Shown here in pieces: positions 1-7,049 of a stretch of DNA of 46,385 nucleotides; the stretch's first letter is position 1, and each line of letters begins with the position of its first letter. The notes below the pieces were generated by a model. It was not told the DNA's origin. It saw only the letters and a list, made by a program, of their open reading frames with translations, and did not search any database. The position numbers and the translations under genes are program-made. The stretch is from Thermomonospora catenispora (GTDB taxonomy: Bacteria > Actinomycetota > Actinomycetes > Streptosporangiales > Streptosporangiaceae), in assembly GCF_006363815.1 (NCBI RefSeq), contig NZ_RRYT01000035.1:1-46385 (forward strand), given 5' to 3'.

Positions 1-527
1 CGCTGCTGCTGGCCGCCCGACAGCTGGGCGGGGTACTTGGCGGCCTGGTGGGCGATGCCCACCCGCTCCAGCAGGGCCATGGCCCGCTCCTCCGCCTCGG
101 CCTTGGGGACCTTGCGCACCTTGATCGGGCCCAGCGTGACGTTCTGCAGGATCGTCTTGTGCGCGAAGAGGTTGAACGACTGGAACACCATCCCGACGTC
201 GGCGCGCAGCCGGGCCAGCTCCTTGCCCTCCTCGGGCAGCCGCTGCCCGTCGATCTCGATGATCCCGCTGTCGATCGGCTCGAGCCGGTTGATCGCGCGG
301 CACAACGTGGACTTGCCGCTCCCGGACGGCCCGATCACCACCACGACCTCGCCGCGACGGATGTTCAGGTCGATGTCCCGCAGCACGTGCAACGTGCCGA
401 AGTACTTGTTGACCTTCTCCAGGCGAACGAGTGGACGGCCGTCCCCCGTGTCCGCCGTCGATCCGGTGTCCCCGGGGAGGCCTTTGCGCAGGTCCGCCCC
501 ACCGGCCTCGATGCCGCTGTCCGTCAT
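1..527 (-). CDS. gluA: Glutamate-type amino acid ABC transporter ATPase, 3' part cut by window edge
   Basis: This is the N-terminal 175 residues of an ABC ATPase that energises polar amino acid uptake on the inner face of the membrane. I translated it from the minus strand. Walker A (GPSGSGKS) is at residues 66-73, the Q-loop reads VFQSFNLF near 116, and the sequence runs off the window inside the signature LSGGQQQ at 169-175. Walker B and the rest lie beyond position 1. Family members are about 245-260 aa. About 30 acidic, Gly-rich residues precede the core and look unstructured. The ATG at 527 is supported by a TAGAGT hexamer 7 nt upstream, which suggests a leaderless transcript. In Streptomyces a gluABCD operon lies near miaB, so the glutamate assignment rests partly on context. 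Confidence 0.88.
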   Translation of the reverse strand, partial: MTDSGIEAGGADLRKGLPGDTGSTADTGDGRPLVRLEKVNKYFGTLHVLRDIDLNIRRGEVVVVIGPSGSGKSTLCRAINRLEPIDSGIIEIDGQRLPEEGKELARLRADVGMVFQSFNLFAHKTILQNVTLGPIKVRKVPKAEAEERAMALLERVGIAHQAAKYPAQLSGGQQQ

Positions 528-534
528 GGCTCGG

Positions 535-540
535 ACTCTA
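535..540 (-). promoter_or_regulatory. Predicted -10 element of the gluA-type gene (leaderless)
   Basis: TAGAGT on the minus strand lies 7 nt before the ATG at 527. It fits the actinobacterial TANNNT -10 placed so that transcription starts at or next to the start codon. No convincing -35 is visible. Confidence 0.45.
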
Positions 541-713
541 GGGCATCGTGAAGGTGCTCACGCTCACCGAGCGGTACCGATAGGATCACAAGTTCGTACG
601 TCGCTCCGCACGATGCGCGGAGGTCATGGCCGGATCGGGCCGATCGGGCCGGAAGGCTTCCATGAGGCGGCGGCATCGGGTAATCGACGTGGCCCGCACG
701 CGCGGCCAGCGCC

Positions 714-719
714 TACCCT
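714..719 (+). promoter_or_regulatory. Predicted -10 element ahead of the miaB leader ORF
   Basis: TACCCT ends 6 nt before an ATG at 726. This matches the TANNNT spacing of leaderless actinobacterial genes. The miaB message would then begin with the small ORF at 726-800 rather than with an untranslated leader. No clear -35 is seen. Confidence 0.4.
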
Positions 720-725
720 ACAGAG

Positions 726-800
726 ATGTCCGCAGCGGCAGGTGCCGTGTCTTCTCCCCGCCCCGGCGCGGGGTCCGCACGCGTTGAGGGAGTCCGATGA
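726..800 (+). CDS. Possible 24-residue leader ORF coupled to miaB
   Basis: An ATG at 726 opens a 24-codon frame that stops with TGA at 798-800. The stop overlaps the miaB start at 797-799 as ATGA, the usual geometry of translational coupling. The peptide is small, rich in Ala, Gly, Ser and Pro, and resembles no family I know. The support is positional: a TANNNT hexamer 6 nt upstream and a stop sitting exactly on the miaB start. The region could equally be an untranslated leader, with miaB translated from its own GAGGGAG site at 786-792. Confidence 0.35.
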   Translation: MSAAAGAVSSPRPGAGSARVEGVR

Positions 801-2296
801 GCACGCCCACGATTCATCCCGGCGGCCAGCCCCGTACGTACCAGATCCGTACCTACGGCTGCCAGATGAACGTGCACGACTCCGAGCGCCTGGCCGGGCT
901 GCTGGAGGCGGCCGGCTATGTGCGCGACGAGTCCGGCGAGCCGGACGTGGTCGTGTTCAACACCTGCGCGGTCCGGGAGAACGCCGACAACCGCCTGTAC
1001 GGCAACCTGGGGCACCTGCGCCCGGTCAAGGACCGCAGGCCCGGCATGCAGATCGCCGTCGGCGGCTGCCTGGCGCAGAAGGACCGGGAGGCCATCGTGC
1101 GCCGCGCCCCCTGGGTGGACGTGGTGTTCGGCACCCACAACATCGGCTCGCTGCCGGTGCTGCTGGAACGCGCCCGCGTCCAGCGGGAGGCGCAGGTGGA
1201 GATCAAGGAGGCGCTGGAGACGTTCCCCTCCACGCTGCCGACCCGCCGTGAGTCCCCGTACGCGGCCTGGGTGGCGATCTCGGTGGGCTGCAACAACACC
1301 TGCACCTTCTGCATAGTCCCCTCCCTGCGCGGCAGGGAGAAGGACCGCCGGCCCGGCGAGATCCTCGCCGAGATCGAGGCGCTGGTGGCCGAGGGCGTGC
1401 TGGAGGTGACGCTGCTGGGGCAGAACGTCAACGCCTACGGCAGCGAGTTCGGCGACCGGCGGGCGTTCGCCAAGCTGCTGCGGGCCTGCGGCGAGATCGA
1501 GGGACTGGAGCGGGTCCGCTTCACCTCCCCGCATCCGCGCGACTTCACCGACGACGTGATCGCCGCGATGGCCGAGACCCCGAACGTGATGCCGTCGCTG
1601 CACATGCCGCTGCAGTCCGGGTCGGACCGGATCCTGCGGGCGATGCGCCGCTCCTACCGGCAGGAGCGGTTCCTGGGGATCATCGAGCGGGTGCGGGCCG
1701 CGATGCCGGAGGCCGCCATCACCACCGACATCATCGTGGGCTTCCCCGGCGAGACCGAGGAGGACTTCCAGCAGACCCTGCACGTGGTGCGCGAGGCCCG
1801 GTTCGCCGGCGCGTTCACCTTCCAGTACTCCAAGCGCCCCGGCACCCCGGCGGCCGAGATGGACGACCAGGTGCCCAGGGAGGTCGTGCAGGAGCGGTAC
1901 GAGCGGCTGGTCGCCCTCCAGGAGGAGATCTCCTGGGAGGAGAACGGAAAGCAGCTCGGCCGCACCCTGGAGGTGCTGGTCGCCGAGGGCGAGGGCCGCA
2001 AGGACGACGCCACCCGGCGGCTGTCCGGCCGCGCCCCCGACAACCGGCTGGTGCACTTCCGCCCGCCGGAGGAGCCGGTGCGCCCCGGCGACATGGTCAC
2101 CGTCGAGGTCACCTACGCGGCCCCGCACCACCTGGTCGCCGACGGCCCGGTCAAGGCGATCCGCCGGACCCGGGCGGGCGACGCGTGGGAGGCCCGGCGG
2201 AACGCGCCCAAGGGCGTGTCGCTGGGCATGCCGACCATCGGCCGTCCCCCCGCCCCGGCGGCGTCCGCCTCCGCCTGCGCGGCGGAGCGCGGCTGA
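797..2296 (+). CDS. miaB: tRNA-2-methylthio-N6-dimethylallyladenosine synthase MiaB
   Basis: MiaB is a cytoplasmic radical SAM methylthiotransferase. It adds the 2-methylthio group to isopentenyl-A37 of tRNAs reading UNN codons, acting after MiaA. The 499-residue product has the N-terminal UPF0004 domain with cysteines C22 (YGCQMN), C57 (NTCAV) and C91 (GGCLA) for the auxiliary cluster. The radical SAM motif CNNTCTFC gives C165, C169 and C172. A TRAM-like C-terminal domain covers roughly residues 380-450, followed by a Pro/Ala-rich tail. An SD-like GAGGGAG lies 4 nt upstream of ATG 797. The stop overlaps the next start (ATG at 2296), so the following gene is probably co-translated. Confidence 0.96.
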   Translation: MSTPTIHPGGQPRTYQIRTYGCQMNVHDSERLAGLLEAAGYVRDESGEPDVVVFNTCAVRENADNRLYGNLGHLRPVKDRRPGMQIAVGGCLAQKDREAIVRRAPWVDVVFGTHNIGSLPVLLERARVQREAQVEIKEALETFPSTLPTRRESPYAAWVAISVGCNNTCTFCIVPSLRGREKDRRPGEILAEIEALVAEGVLEVTLLGQNVNAYGSEFGDRRAFAKLLRACGEIEGLERVRFTSPHPRDFTDDVIAAMAETPNVMPSLHMPLQSGSDRILRAMRRSYRQERFLGIIERVRAAMPEAAITTDIIVGFPGETEEDFQQTLHVVREARFAGAFTFQYSKRPGTPAAEMDDQVPREVVQERYERLVALQEEISWEENGKQLGRTLEVLVAEGEGRKDDATRRLSGRAPDNRLVHFRPPEEPVRPGDMVTVEVTYAAPHHLVADGPVKAIRRTRAGDAWEARRNAPKGVSLGMPTIGRPPAPAASASACAAERG

Positions 2297-3009
2297 TGCT
2301 GGTCGCCGCGGCGGTCTGCCCGCACCCTCCGCTGCTGGTGCCGGAGATGGCCGGGGCGGCGGCCGGTGAACTGGACGGGCTGCGCGCCGCCTGCGACGAG
2401 GCGATCCGCCGGCTGGTCGAGGCGGACGTGGAGCTCATCCTGGTCGTCGGCGGTGCGGAGCAGGCGGGGGAGTACGGCCCCGACGGCCGGTGCGACCTGC
2501 GGCCCTACGGCGCGGACCTGGTGTGCGGCGGGCGGCCGGGAGGGCCGTCGCTGCCGCTGTCCCTGTCGATCGGCGCGTGGCTGCTGCACCGCCGCCCGGC
2601 GGGCGTGGACCTCGATCGCGTCCGCCACCGGGCGCTGGCGTTCGACGCCCCGGCCGCCGAGTGCCTCCGGCTCGGCGAACGGGCGGCGCGCCGGACCGGC
2701 CGGCTCGGACTGCTGGTCATGGGCGACGGGAGCGCCTGCCGGAGCGAGAAGGCCCCCGGTTATCTGGACGAGCGGGCCGAGCCGTACGACGCCGAGGTGG
2801 CGCGGGCCCTGGGACGCGCCGACACCGCCGCGCTGGCCGCCCTGGATCCCGGGCTGTCGGCCGAGCTCGGGGCGGCCGGGCGGGCGGCGTGGCAGTTCCT
2901 CGCCGGGGCGGCCGGCGACGCCGGGTACGACGCCGCGCTGCTGGCGCACCAGGCGCCCTACGGCGTCGGCTACTTCGCGGCGAGCTGGGTGCGGACCCGG
3001 GCGGATTAG
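2296..3009 (+). CDS. LigB/class III extradiol dioxygenase-like protein of unknown role
   Basis: The 237-residue product opens with a [10 protein letters not shown] stretch, which resembles the N-terminal metal-binding His of class III extradiol dioxygenases. It ends with a [10 protein letters not shown] block typical of the actinobacterial family that sits between miaB and miaA (Rv2728c in M. tuberculosis occupies this place). I chose ATG 2296 because it overlaps the miaB stop and gives the family N-terminus; an upstream in-frame extension would lie inside miaB. No ring-cleaving substrate is known for this group, and its constant pairing with tRNA A37 modification genes hints at another role. 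The fold assignment is moderate and the function unknown. Confidence 0.75.
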   Translation: MLVAAAVCPHPPLLVPEMAGAAAGELDGLRAACDEAIRRLVEADVELILVVGGAEQAGEYGPDGRCDLRPYGADLVCGGRPGGPSLPLSLSIGAWLLHRRPAGVDLDRVRHRALAFDAPAAECLRLGERAARRTGRLGLLVMGDGSACRSEKAPGYLDERAEPYDAEVARALGRADTAALAALDPGLSAELGAAGRAAWQFLAGAAGDAGYDAALLAHQAPYGVGYFAASWVRTRAD

Positions 3010-3044
3010 GCGCCCGACGCGGGTCAGGCGCCCGGTGCGGGTCA
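3009..3044. repeat. Tandem 18-bp direct repeat at the end of the antitoxin-like gene
   Basis: Two head-to-tail copies of an 18-bp unit (3009-3026 and 3027-3044) differ at two positions. A degenerate third copy begins at 3045 inside the minus-strand gene. The TCA closing copy 2 is that gene's stop codon, and copy 1 carries a second in-frame stop 18 bp later, so this looks like a duplicated gene end. Confidence 0.6.
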
Positions 3045-3236
3045 GGCGTTCGGCGGGTTCCGCCGGCCGCCCTCGCCCTCGATGTACTCGCCGGCCTTCT
3101 GCTGGCCCTTGTCGACGTGCTGGGCGTACTTGCCGCCGGTGCGCCGGTCGATCACGTCCCCGGCCTTCTCGACGCCCTTCTTGGCCTGGTCGGGGTGCTG
3201 GCCCAGCATCTGCTTGACCTTGCTGATGATCGACAT
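3042..3236 (-). CDS. MT0933/Rv0909-like small antitoxin-family protein
   Basis: This 64-residue hydrophilic helical protein has the family pattern of a DKAxxxVDxxTGGKY-like core. Here that core reads [20 protein letters not shown], near residues 24-43, after a short KVKQMLGQH lead. Rv0909 of M. tuberculosis, from which the family is named, is the antitoxin partner of Rv0910. No Rv0910-like toxin or other partner is adjacent, and such orphan copies are widespread in actinomycetes, so a toxin-antitoxin role here is unproven. The gene lies opposite miaA, with a perfect hairpin between them. The upstream G-rich stretch gives only a weak ribosome binding site. Confidence 0.8.
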   Translation of the reverse strand: MSIISKVKQMLGQHPDQAKKGVEKAGDVIDRRTGGKYAQHVDKGQQKAGEYIEGEGGRRNPPNA

Positions 3237-3260
3237 GGGAACCCCCGATTCACGGTTGGC

Positions 3261-3284
3261 GGCGCCGGGCGGACGCCCGGCGCC
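3261..3284. repeat. Perfect 10-bp inverted repeat between antitoxin-like gene and miaA
   Basis: GGCGCCGGGC (3261-3270) and GCCCGGCGCC (3275-3284) are separated by 4 nt. The element sits in the divergent space, 36 nt before the miaA start and 24 nt from the antitoxin-like start. It could be an operator or an RNA hairpin in either leader. Confidence 0.55.
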
Positions 3285-3320
3285 CGAACACCTCCCCCAT
3301 ACCGCTCAGATGGCAAAGTT

Positions 3321-4232
3321 ATGCGCGTGACCTTCCCCGAAGTGCTCGCCGTGGTCGGCCCGACCGCGTCCGGCAAGTCCGATCTGGCGGTGGAACTGGC
3401 GCTGGCGCTGAACGGCGAGGCGGTCAACGCCGACTCCATGCAGCTGTACCGGGGCATGGACATCGGCACCGCCAAGCTGACCCTCGAGGAGAGGCGCGGC
3501 GTCCCGCACCACCTGCTGGACGTGTGGGACGTGACCGAGACCGCCAGCGTCGCCGAGTACCAGAGGCTCAGCGACCGGGCGATCGCCGAGATCCGCGGAC
3601 GGGGCCGGGTGCCGATCCTGGTCGGCGGGTCCGGCCTGTACGTGCGGGCGGCGCTGGACGAGCTGGAGTTCCCCGGCACCGATCCCGCGGTGCGCGCCCG
3701 GCTGGAGGAGGAGCTGGCGGCGGTGGGGCCGGGCGCGTTGCACCGGCGGCTGCGGGAGCGCGATCCGCGGGCCGCCGCGGCGATCCTGCCCAGCAACGGG
3801 CGGCGGATCGTGCGGGCCCTGGAGGTCATCGAGATCACCGGCCGCCCGTTCACCGCGACGCTGCCCGAGCACCGCTACCGCCGCCGCGCCGTGCAGATCG
3901 GGCTGCGCGTCCCCCGCCCGGAACTGGACGAGCGGATCGCGCTGCGGGTCGAGCGGATGTGGGCGGCGGGCCTGGTCGAGGAGGTGCGCCGGCTGGAGCG
4001 GCGGGGCCTGCGGGAGGGCCGGACCGCCGGGCGCGCCCTCGGGTACGCCCAGGTGCTGCGGTACCTGGCCGGGGAGTGGACCGAGGAGCAGGCCAAGCAG
4101 GAGACGATCCGGGCCACCCGCCGGTTCGCCCGCCGCCAGGAGTCGTGGTTCCGCCGCGACCCCCGGGTGCACTGGCTGCCCTACGATGCGCCGGATCTGG
4201 TGGAGCGCGCGCTCGCCCTGGCCAGGGCATAG
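3321..4232 (+). CDS. miaA: tRNA dimethylallyltransferase MiaA
   Basis: MiaA transfers the dimethylallyl group of DMAPP to N6 of A37 in tRNAs reading UNN codons, making the substrate for MiaB. The 303-residue protein has the P-loop GPTASGKS at 13-20, followed by [17 protein letters not shown], which carries the conserved tRNA and DMAPP contact residues. It also has the GGSGLY motif near 98 and a C-terminal [14 protein letters not shown] block. ATG 3321 gives the expected N-terminus; GTG 3327 is an in-frame alternative. There is no good Shine-Dalgarno sequence. The next gene, dapF, follows after 9 nt. Confidence 0.96.
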   Translation: MRVTFPEVLAVVGPTASGKSDLAVELALALNGEAVNADSMQLYRGMDIGTAKLTLEERRGVPHHLLDVWDVTETASVAEYQRLSDRAIAEIRGRGRVPILVGGSGLYVRAALDELEFPGTDPAVRARLEEELAAVGPGALHRRLRERDPRAAAAILPSNGRRIVRALEVIEITGRPFTATLPEHRYRRRAVQIGLRVPRPELDERIALRVERMWAAGLVEEVRRLERRGLREGRTAGRALGYAQVLRYLAGEWTEEQAKQETIRATRRFARRQESWFRRDPRVHWLPYDAPDLVERALALARA

Positions 4233-4235
4233 GAT
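4230..4235 (+). promoter_or_regulatory. Predicted internal -10 element for leaderless dapF
   Basis: TAGGAT overlaps the miaA stop codon and ends 6 nt before the dapF ATG. This is the TANNNT spacing of leaderless genes, so dapF may have its own promoter in addition to read-through from miaA. Confidence 0.45.
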
Positions 4236-4241
4236 CGGCGC

Positions 4242-5063
4242 ATGCGTTTCGTCAAGGGGCACGGCACCGAGAACGACTTCGTGATCCTGCCGGACCCCGA
4301 CGGCTCCCTGGATCTGCGGCCTGAGACCGTGGCCGCCCTGTGCGACCGCCGGGCCGGCGTCGGAGCCGACGGCGTGCTGCGGGTGGTGCGCACCAAGGCC
4401 GCCGGCGACCCGGCGGCCGAGGAGCTGGCCGATGCGGCCGAGTGGTTCATGGACTACCGCAACGCCGACGGCAGCGTCGCCGAGATGTGCGGCAACGGGG
4501 TGCGGGTCTTCGCCCGCTACCTGGTGGACGCCGGACTGGCCGCGCCGGGGGAGTGGGACGTGGCGACGCGGGCGGGTCTCAGGCGGGTGACGCTGGGGCC
4601 GTCCGGGGACGTCGGCGTGGACATGGGCCTGCCGGTCGTGCAGGGCGAGGCCGGCGCGACCGTGGGCGGGATCGAGTACCCGGGGCTGCGGGTCTCGATG
4701 GGCAATCCGCACCTGGCCTGCCCGGTCGATCGGCCGGTGCGGGAGCTGGACCTGACCCGTCCGCCGGCGGTGGATCCGGCCGTCTTCCCCGAGGGCGTCA
4801 ACGTGGAGCTGTTCCGCGTCCTGGGGGAGCGGCATGTGGAGATGCGCGTGCACGAGCGCGGATCGGGCGAGACCCGCTCGTGCGGGACGGGGGCGGTGGC
4901 CGCCGCGGTCGCGGCGGCGGGCGGCGCCGACCGCGCCGGCGAGTGGACGGTGGACGTGCCCGGCGGCCGGGTCACCGTGACCTTCGACGGGCGCACCAGC
5001 CACCTGCGCGGCCCGGCCGTCCTGGTCGCCGAGGGGCGGATCCGCGACGACTGGCTGCGCTGA
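4242..5063 (+). CDS. dapF: Diaminopimelate epimerase DapF
   Basis: DapF interconverts LL- and meso-diaminopimelate for lysine and peptidoglycan synthesis in the cytoplasm, without a cofactor. The 273-residue protein shows both halves of the pseudo-symmetric fold. The two catalytic cysteines are C83 (MCGNG) and C214 (SCGTG). Substrate-binding motifs GTENDF (8-13), GNPH (154-157) and ERGSGET (205-211) are intact. The length is normal. The gene follows miaA by 9 nt, and the start codon is preceded by a TANNNT hexamer rather than a strong Shine-Dalgarno. In many actinomycetes hflX comes soon after; here it is 12.7 kb away. Confidence 0.97.
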   Translation: MRFVKGHGTENDFVILPDPDGSLDLRPETVAALCDRRAGVGADGVLRVVRTKAAGDPAAEELADAAEWFMDYRNADGSVAEMCGNGVRVFARYLVDAGLAAPGEWDVATRAGLRRVTLGPSGDVGVDMGLPVVQGEAGATVGGIEYPGLRVSMGNPHLACPVDRPVRELDLTRPPAVDPAVFPEGVNVELFRVLGERHVEMRVHERGSGETRSCGTGAVAAAVAAAGGADRAGEWTVDVPGGRVTVTFDGRTSHLRGPAVLVAEGRIRDDWLR

Positions 5064-5091
5064 GCCGCCCGGCGTGATCACGGTCTGAAAT

Positions 5092-5112
5092 GGAACGAAC
5101 GCACCGCGTTCC
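5092..5112. repeat. Inverted repeat GGAACG-N9-CGTTCC after dapF
   Basis: The arms are 5092-5097 and 5107-5112. The site is 29 bp after the dapF stop and about 67 bp before the transporter operon start. It could be an operator for the ABC operon or a weak terminator for dapF; it lacks a T-run. A TAGCAT hexamer near 5142-5147 is a possible -10 for the operon. Confidence 0.4.
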
Positions 5113-5178
5113 GATTTCCCTGCGCGTCCCGTGACGAGTCAGTAGCATGCCGTACTGCTCTGGTCGCGAGGGGGGGCA

Positions 5179-6153
5179 GTGGCGGGTTTCCTGGTTCGCA
5201 GGTCGCTGCACGGCGCGGTGCTCGTGGCGCTGGCGGCCAGCCTGACCTACCTGCTGGCGGCCTCCGCCCTTCGCCCGCGCGCCCACTTCGAGCAGCGCAA
5301 CCCCCGTCCGCCGGCCGCCGTCGTGGACGCCGAGCTGACCGCCCTCAACCTCAACGACCGCACGCCCCTGTTACGGCGCTACGCCGTCTGGGCGGGCGGG
5401 GTGCTGCGCGGCGACTTCGGCCGCACCCTGGCCGGCGAGCCGGTGGCCCCCGAGCTGTGGCGGCGCGCCCTGGTCAGCCTCCGGCTGCTGGCGGTGGGGA
5501 CGGTGCTGGGGGCGGTGCTGGGGGTGCTGGCCGGCGCGTACGCGGCGGCGCGGCGGCACCGCCCCGCCGACCGGTTGATCACCGTGGGCTCCTTCGCGGT
5601 GCTGTCCACCCCGGTGTTCGTGCTGGCGGTGCTGCTGCAGCTGGGCGCCGAACGGATCAACCAGATCACCGGTGTGCGGATCTTCGAGTGGGCGGGGGAG
5701 TACACCCCCGGCGCGGCCGAGGGAGCGCTCGGGCGGCTGCGGCACCTGGTGCTGCCGACGCTGACCGTCGTGCTGGTGCAGGCCGCGGTGTTCGGCCGCT
5801 ACCAGCGGCACCTGATGCTCGACGTGCTGGACGCCGACTTCGTGCGCACCGCCATGGCCCGCGGGCTCACCCGCCGTCAGGCGCTGGTGCGGCACGGGCT
5901 GCGCACCGCGCTGGTCCCGACCGCCACCTACTTCGCCTACACCTTCGGCTTCGTGCTGCTCGGCGCCATGTTCACCGAGAAGATCTTCGGCTGGCACGGG
6001 ATGGGAGAGTGGCTGATCGACTCCGTCCATCGCGGTGACGTCAACGCCGTCGCCGCCGTCGCCCTGCTGGCCGCGGTGCTGGTGCTGCTCGCCGGCGCGG
6101 CGGCCGACATCGCGCACGCGATCCTGGATCCGCGGGTCAGGGCCGGCCGATGA
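5179..6153 (+). CDS. Dipeptide/oligopeptide ABC transporter permease, DppB/OppB type
   Basis: This integral membrane permease has about six hydrophobic segments. The first follows FLVRRSLHGAVLV, and the standard BPD_transp_1 loop near residues 225-245 (RTAMARGLTRRQALVRHGLR) is the EAA contact to the ATPase. The family signature FxxExIFxWxGxG appears as MFTEKIFGWHGMGEW near 270. The 324-residue length is usual. GTG 5179 is the first good start, after a G-rich SD. It is the first gene of a four-gene operon whose members overlap by 4 bp (ATGA/GTGA). The substrate is not readable from sequence: the family takes up di- or oligopeptides, nickel or related solutes. Confidence 0.9.
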   Translation: MAGFLVRRSLHGAVLVALAASLTYLLAASALRPRAHFEQRNPRPPAAVVDAELTALNLNDRTPLLRRYAVWAGGVLRGDFGRTLAGEPVAPELWRRALVSLRLLAVGTVLGAVLGVLAGAYAAARRHRPADRLITVGSFAVLSTPVFVLAVLLQLGAERINQITGVRIFEWAGEYTPGAAEGALGRLRHLVLPTLTVVLVQAAVFGRYQRHLMLDVLDADFVRTAMARGLTRRQALVRHGLRTALVPTATYFAYTFGFVLLGAMFTEKIFGWHGMGEWLIDSVHRGDVNAVAAVALLAAVLVLLAGAAADIAHAILDPRVRAGR

Positions 6154-7049
6154 CCGTGCCCGGCGCATCCGACCCGTCGGGGGCCCCGCCGGAGGCGATG
6201 CCCGTCCGGGGCCCGGCGCTGACGCGCCGGCTGCTGGCGCAGCCCCGCGCCGTGCTCGGCCTGGCGCTGCTGACCGGGCTGTTCCTGCTGGCGTTCGCCG
6301 GGCCGCACCTGGCCCGCTGGGATTGGCAGCAGACCGACTTCACCGCGTTGCGCGAGCCGCCGTCGGCCGAGCACTGGTTCGGCACCACCGCGAGCGGCCG
6401 GGACGTCTTCGCCCTCACCGTGCGCGGCCTGCAGAAGTCGCTGCTCATCGGGCTGTCGGTGGCGGTGCTGTCGACCGGGCTGGCCGCGCTGGTCGGCATG
6501 GTCGCCGGCTACGCCGGGGGGTGGGCGGACCGGGTGCTGATGGGGGTGACCGATCTGCTGCTGGTGCTGCCGGCCTTCCTGGTGCTGGCGGTGCTCGGCC
6601 CGACGCTGGGGTCGGCCTGGCCGCTGCTGGTGCCGGCGCTGGCCGCGTTCATGTGGATGGTGACCGCGCGGATGGTGCGGCAGGCGACGATCTCCCTCAA
6701 GGAGCGCGAGTTCGTGCTGGCCGCCCGGTGCATGGGCGTCTCCCCGGCCCGCGTGCTGGTCCGGCACCTGCTGCCCAACCTGGGCTCGCTGCTGATCATC
6801 GACGGGACCCTGCACGTCGGCGCGGCCGTCATCGCCGAGAGCGGGCTGTCGTACTTCGGCTTCGGAGTGCGGCCCCCCGACAGCTCGCTGGGCACCGTGA
6901 TCGCCGAGGGCGCCGCCGCGGCCACCACCTTCCCCTGGCTGTTCGGGTTCGCCGCGGCGCTGCTGGTGCTGCTGGTGCTGGCGGTCAATCTCGTCGGCGA
7001 CGGGCTGCGCGACGCCCTGGACCCGACCGGAGGAGGCGGCGTGCGGTGA
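6150..7049 (+). CDS. Dipeptide/oligopeptide ABC transporter permease, DppC/OppC type
   Basis: This is the second membrane subunit, 299 residues. It has an N-terminal OppC_N segment, a HWFGTTASGRDVFA motif near residue 72 (the usual LGTDxxGRDxxSR region), and an EAA loop near 190-210 (ARCMGVSPARVLVRHLLPN). The SGLSYFGFGVRPP motif near 232 is diagnostic of the DppC group. Its ATG overlaps the stop of the preceding permease and its stop overlaps the GTG of the ATPase, indicating tight coupling. Confidence 0.91.
   Translation: MTVPGASDPSGAPPEAMPVRGPALTRRLLAQPRAVLGLALLTGLFLLAFAGPHLARWDWQQTDFTALREPPSAEHWFGTTASGRDVFALTVRGLQKSLLIGLSVAVLSTGLAALVGMVAGYAGGWADRVLMGVTDLLLVLPAFLVLAVLGPTLGSAWPLLVPALAAFMWMVTARMVRQATISLKEREFVLAARCMGVSPARVLVRHLLPNLGSLLIIDGTLHVGAAVIAESGLSYFGFGVRPPDSSLGTVIAEGAAAATTFPWLFGFAAALLVLLVLAVNLVGDGLRDALDPTGGGGVR

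Noticed and set aside
37-1251. Long plus-strand frames over the left-edge ABC ATPase and the start of miaB
   Set aside because: They are antisense or out-of-frame shadows: low-complexity Arg/Pro/Ala composition, no domain, and the minus-strand frame gives a clear ABC ATPase.
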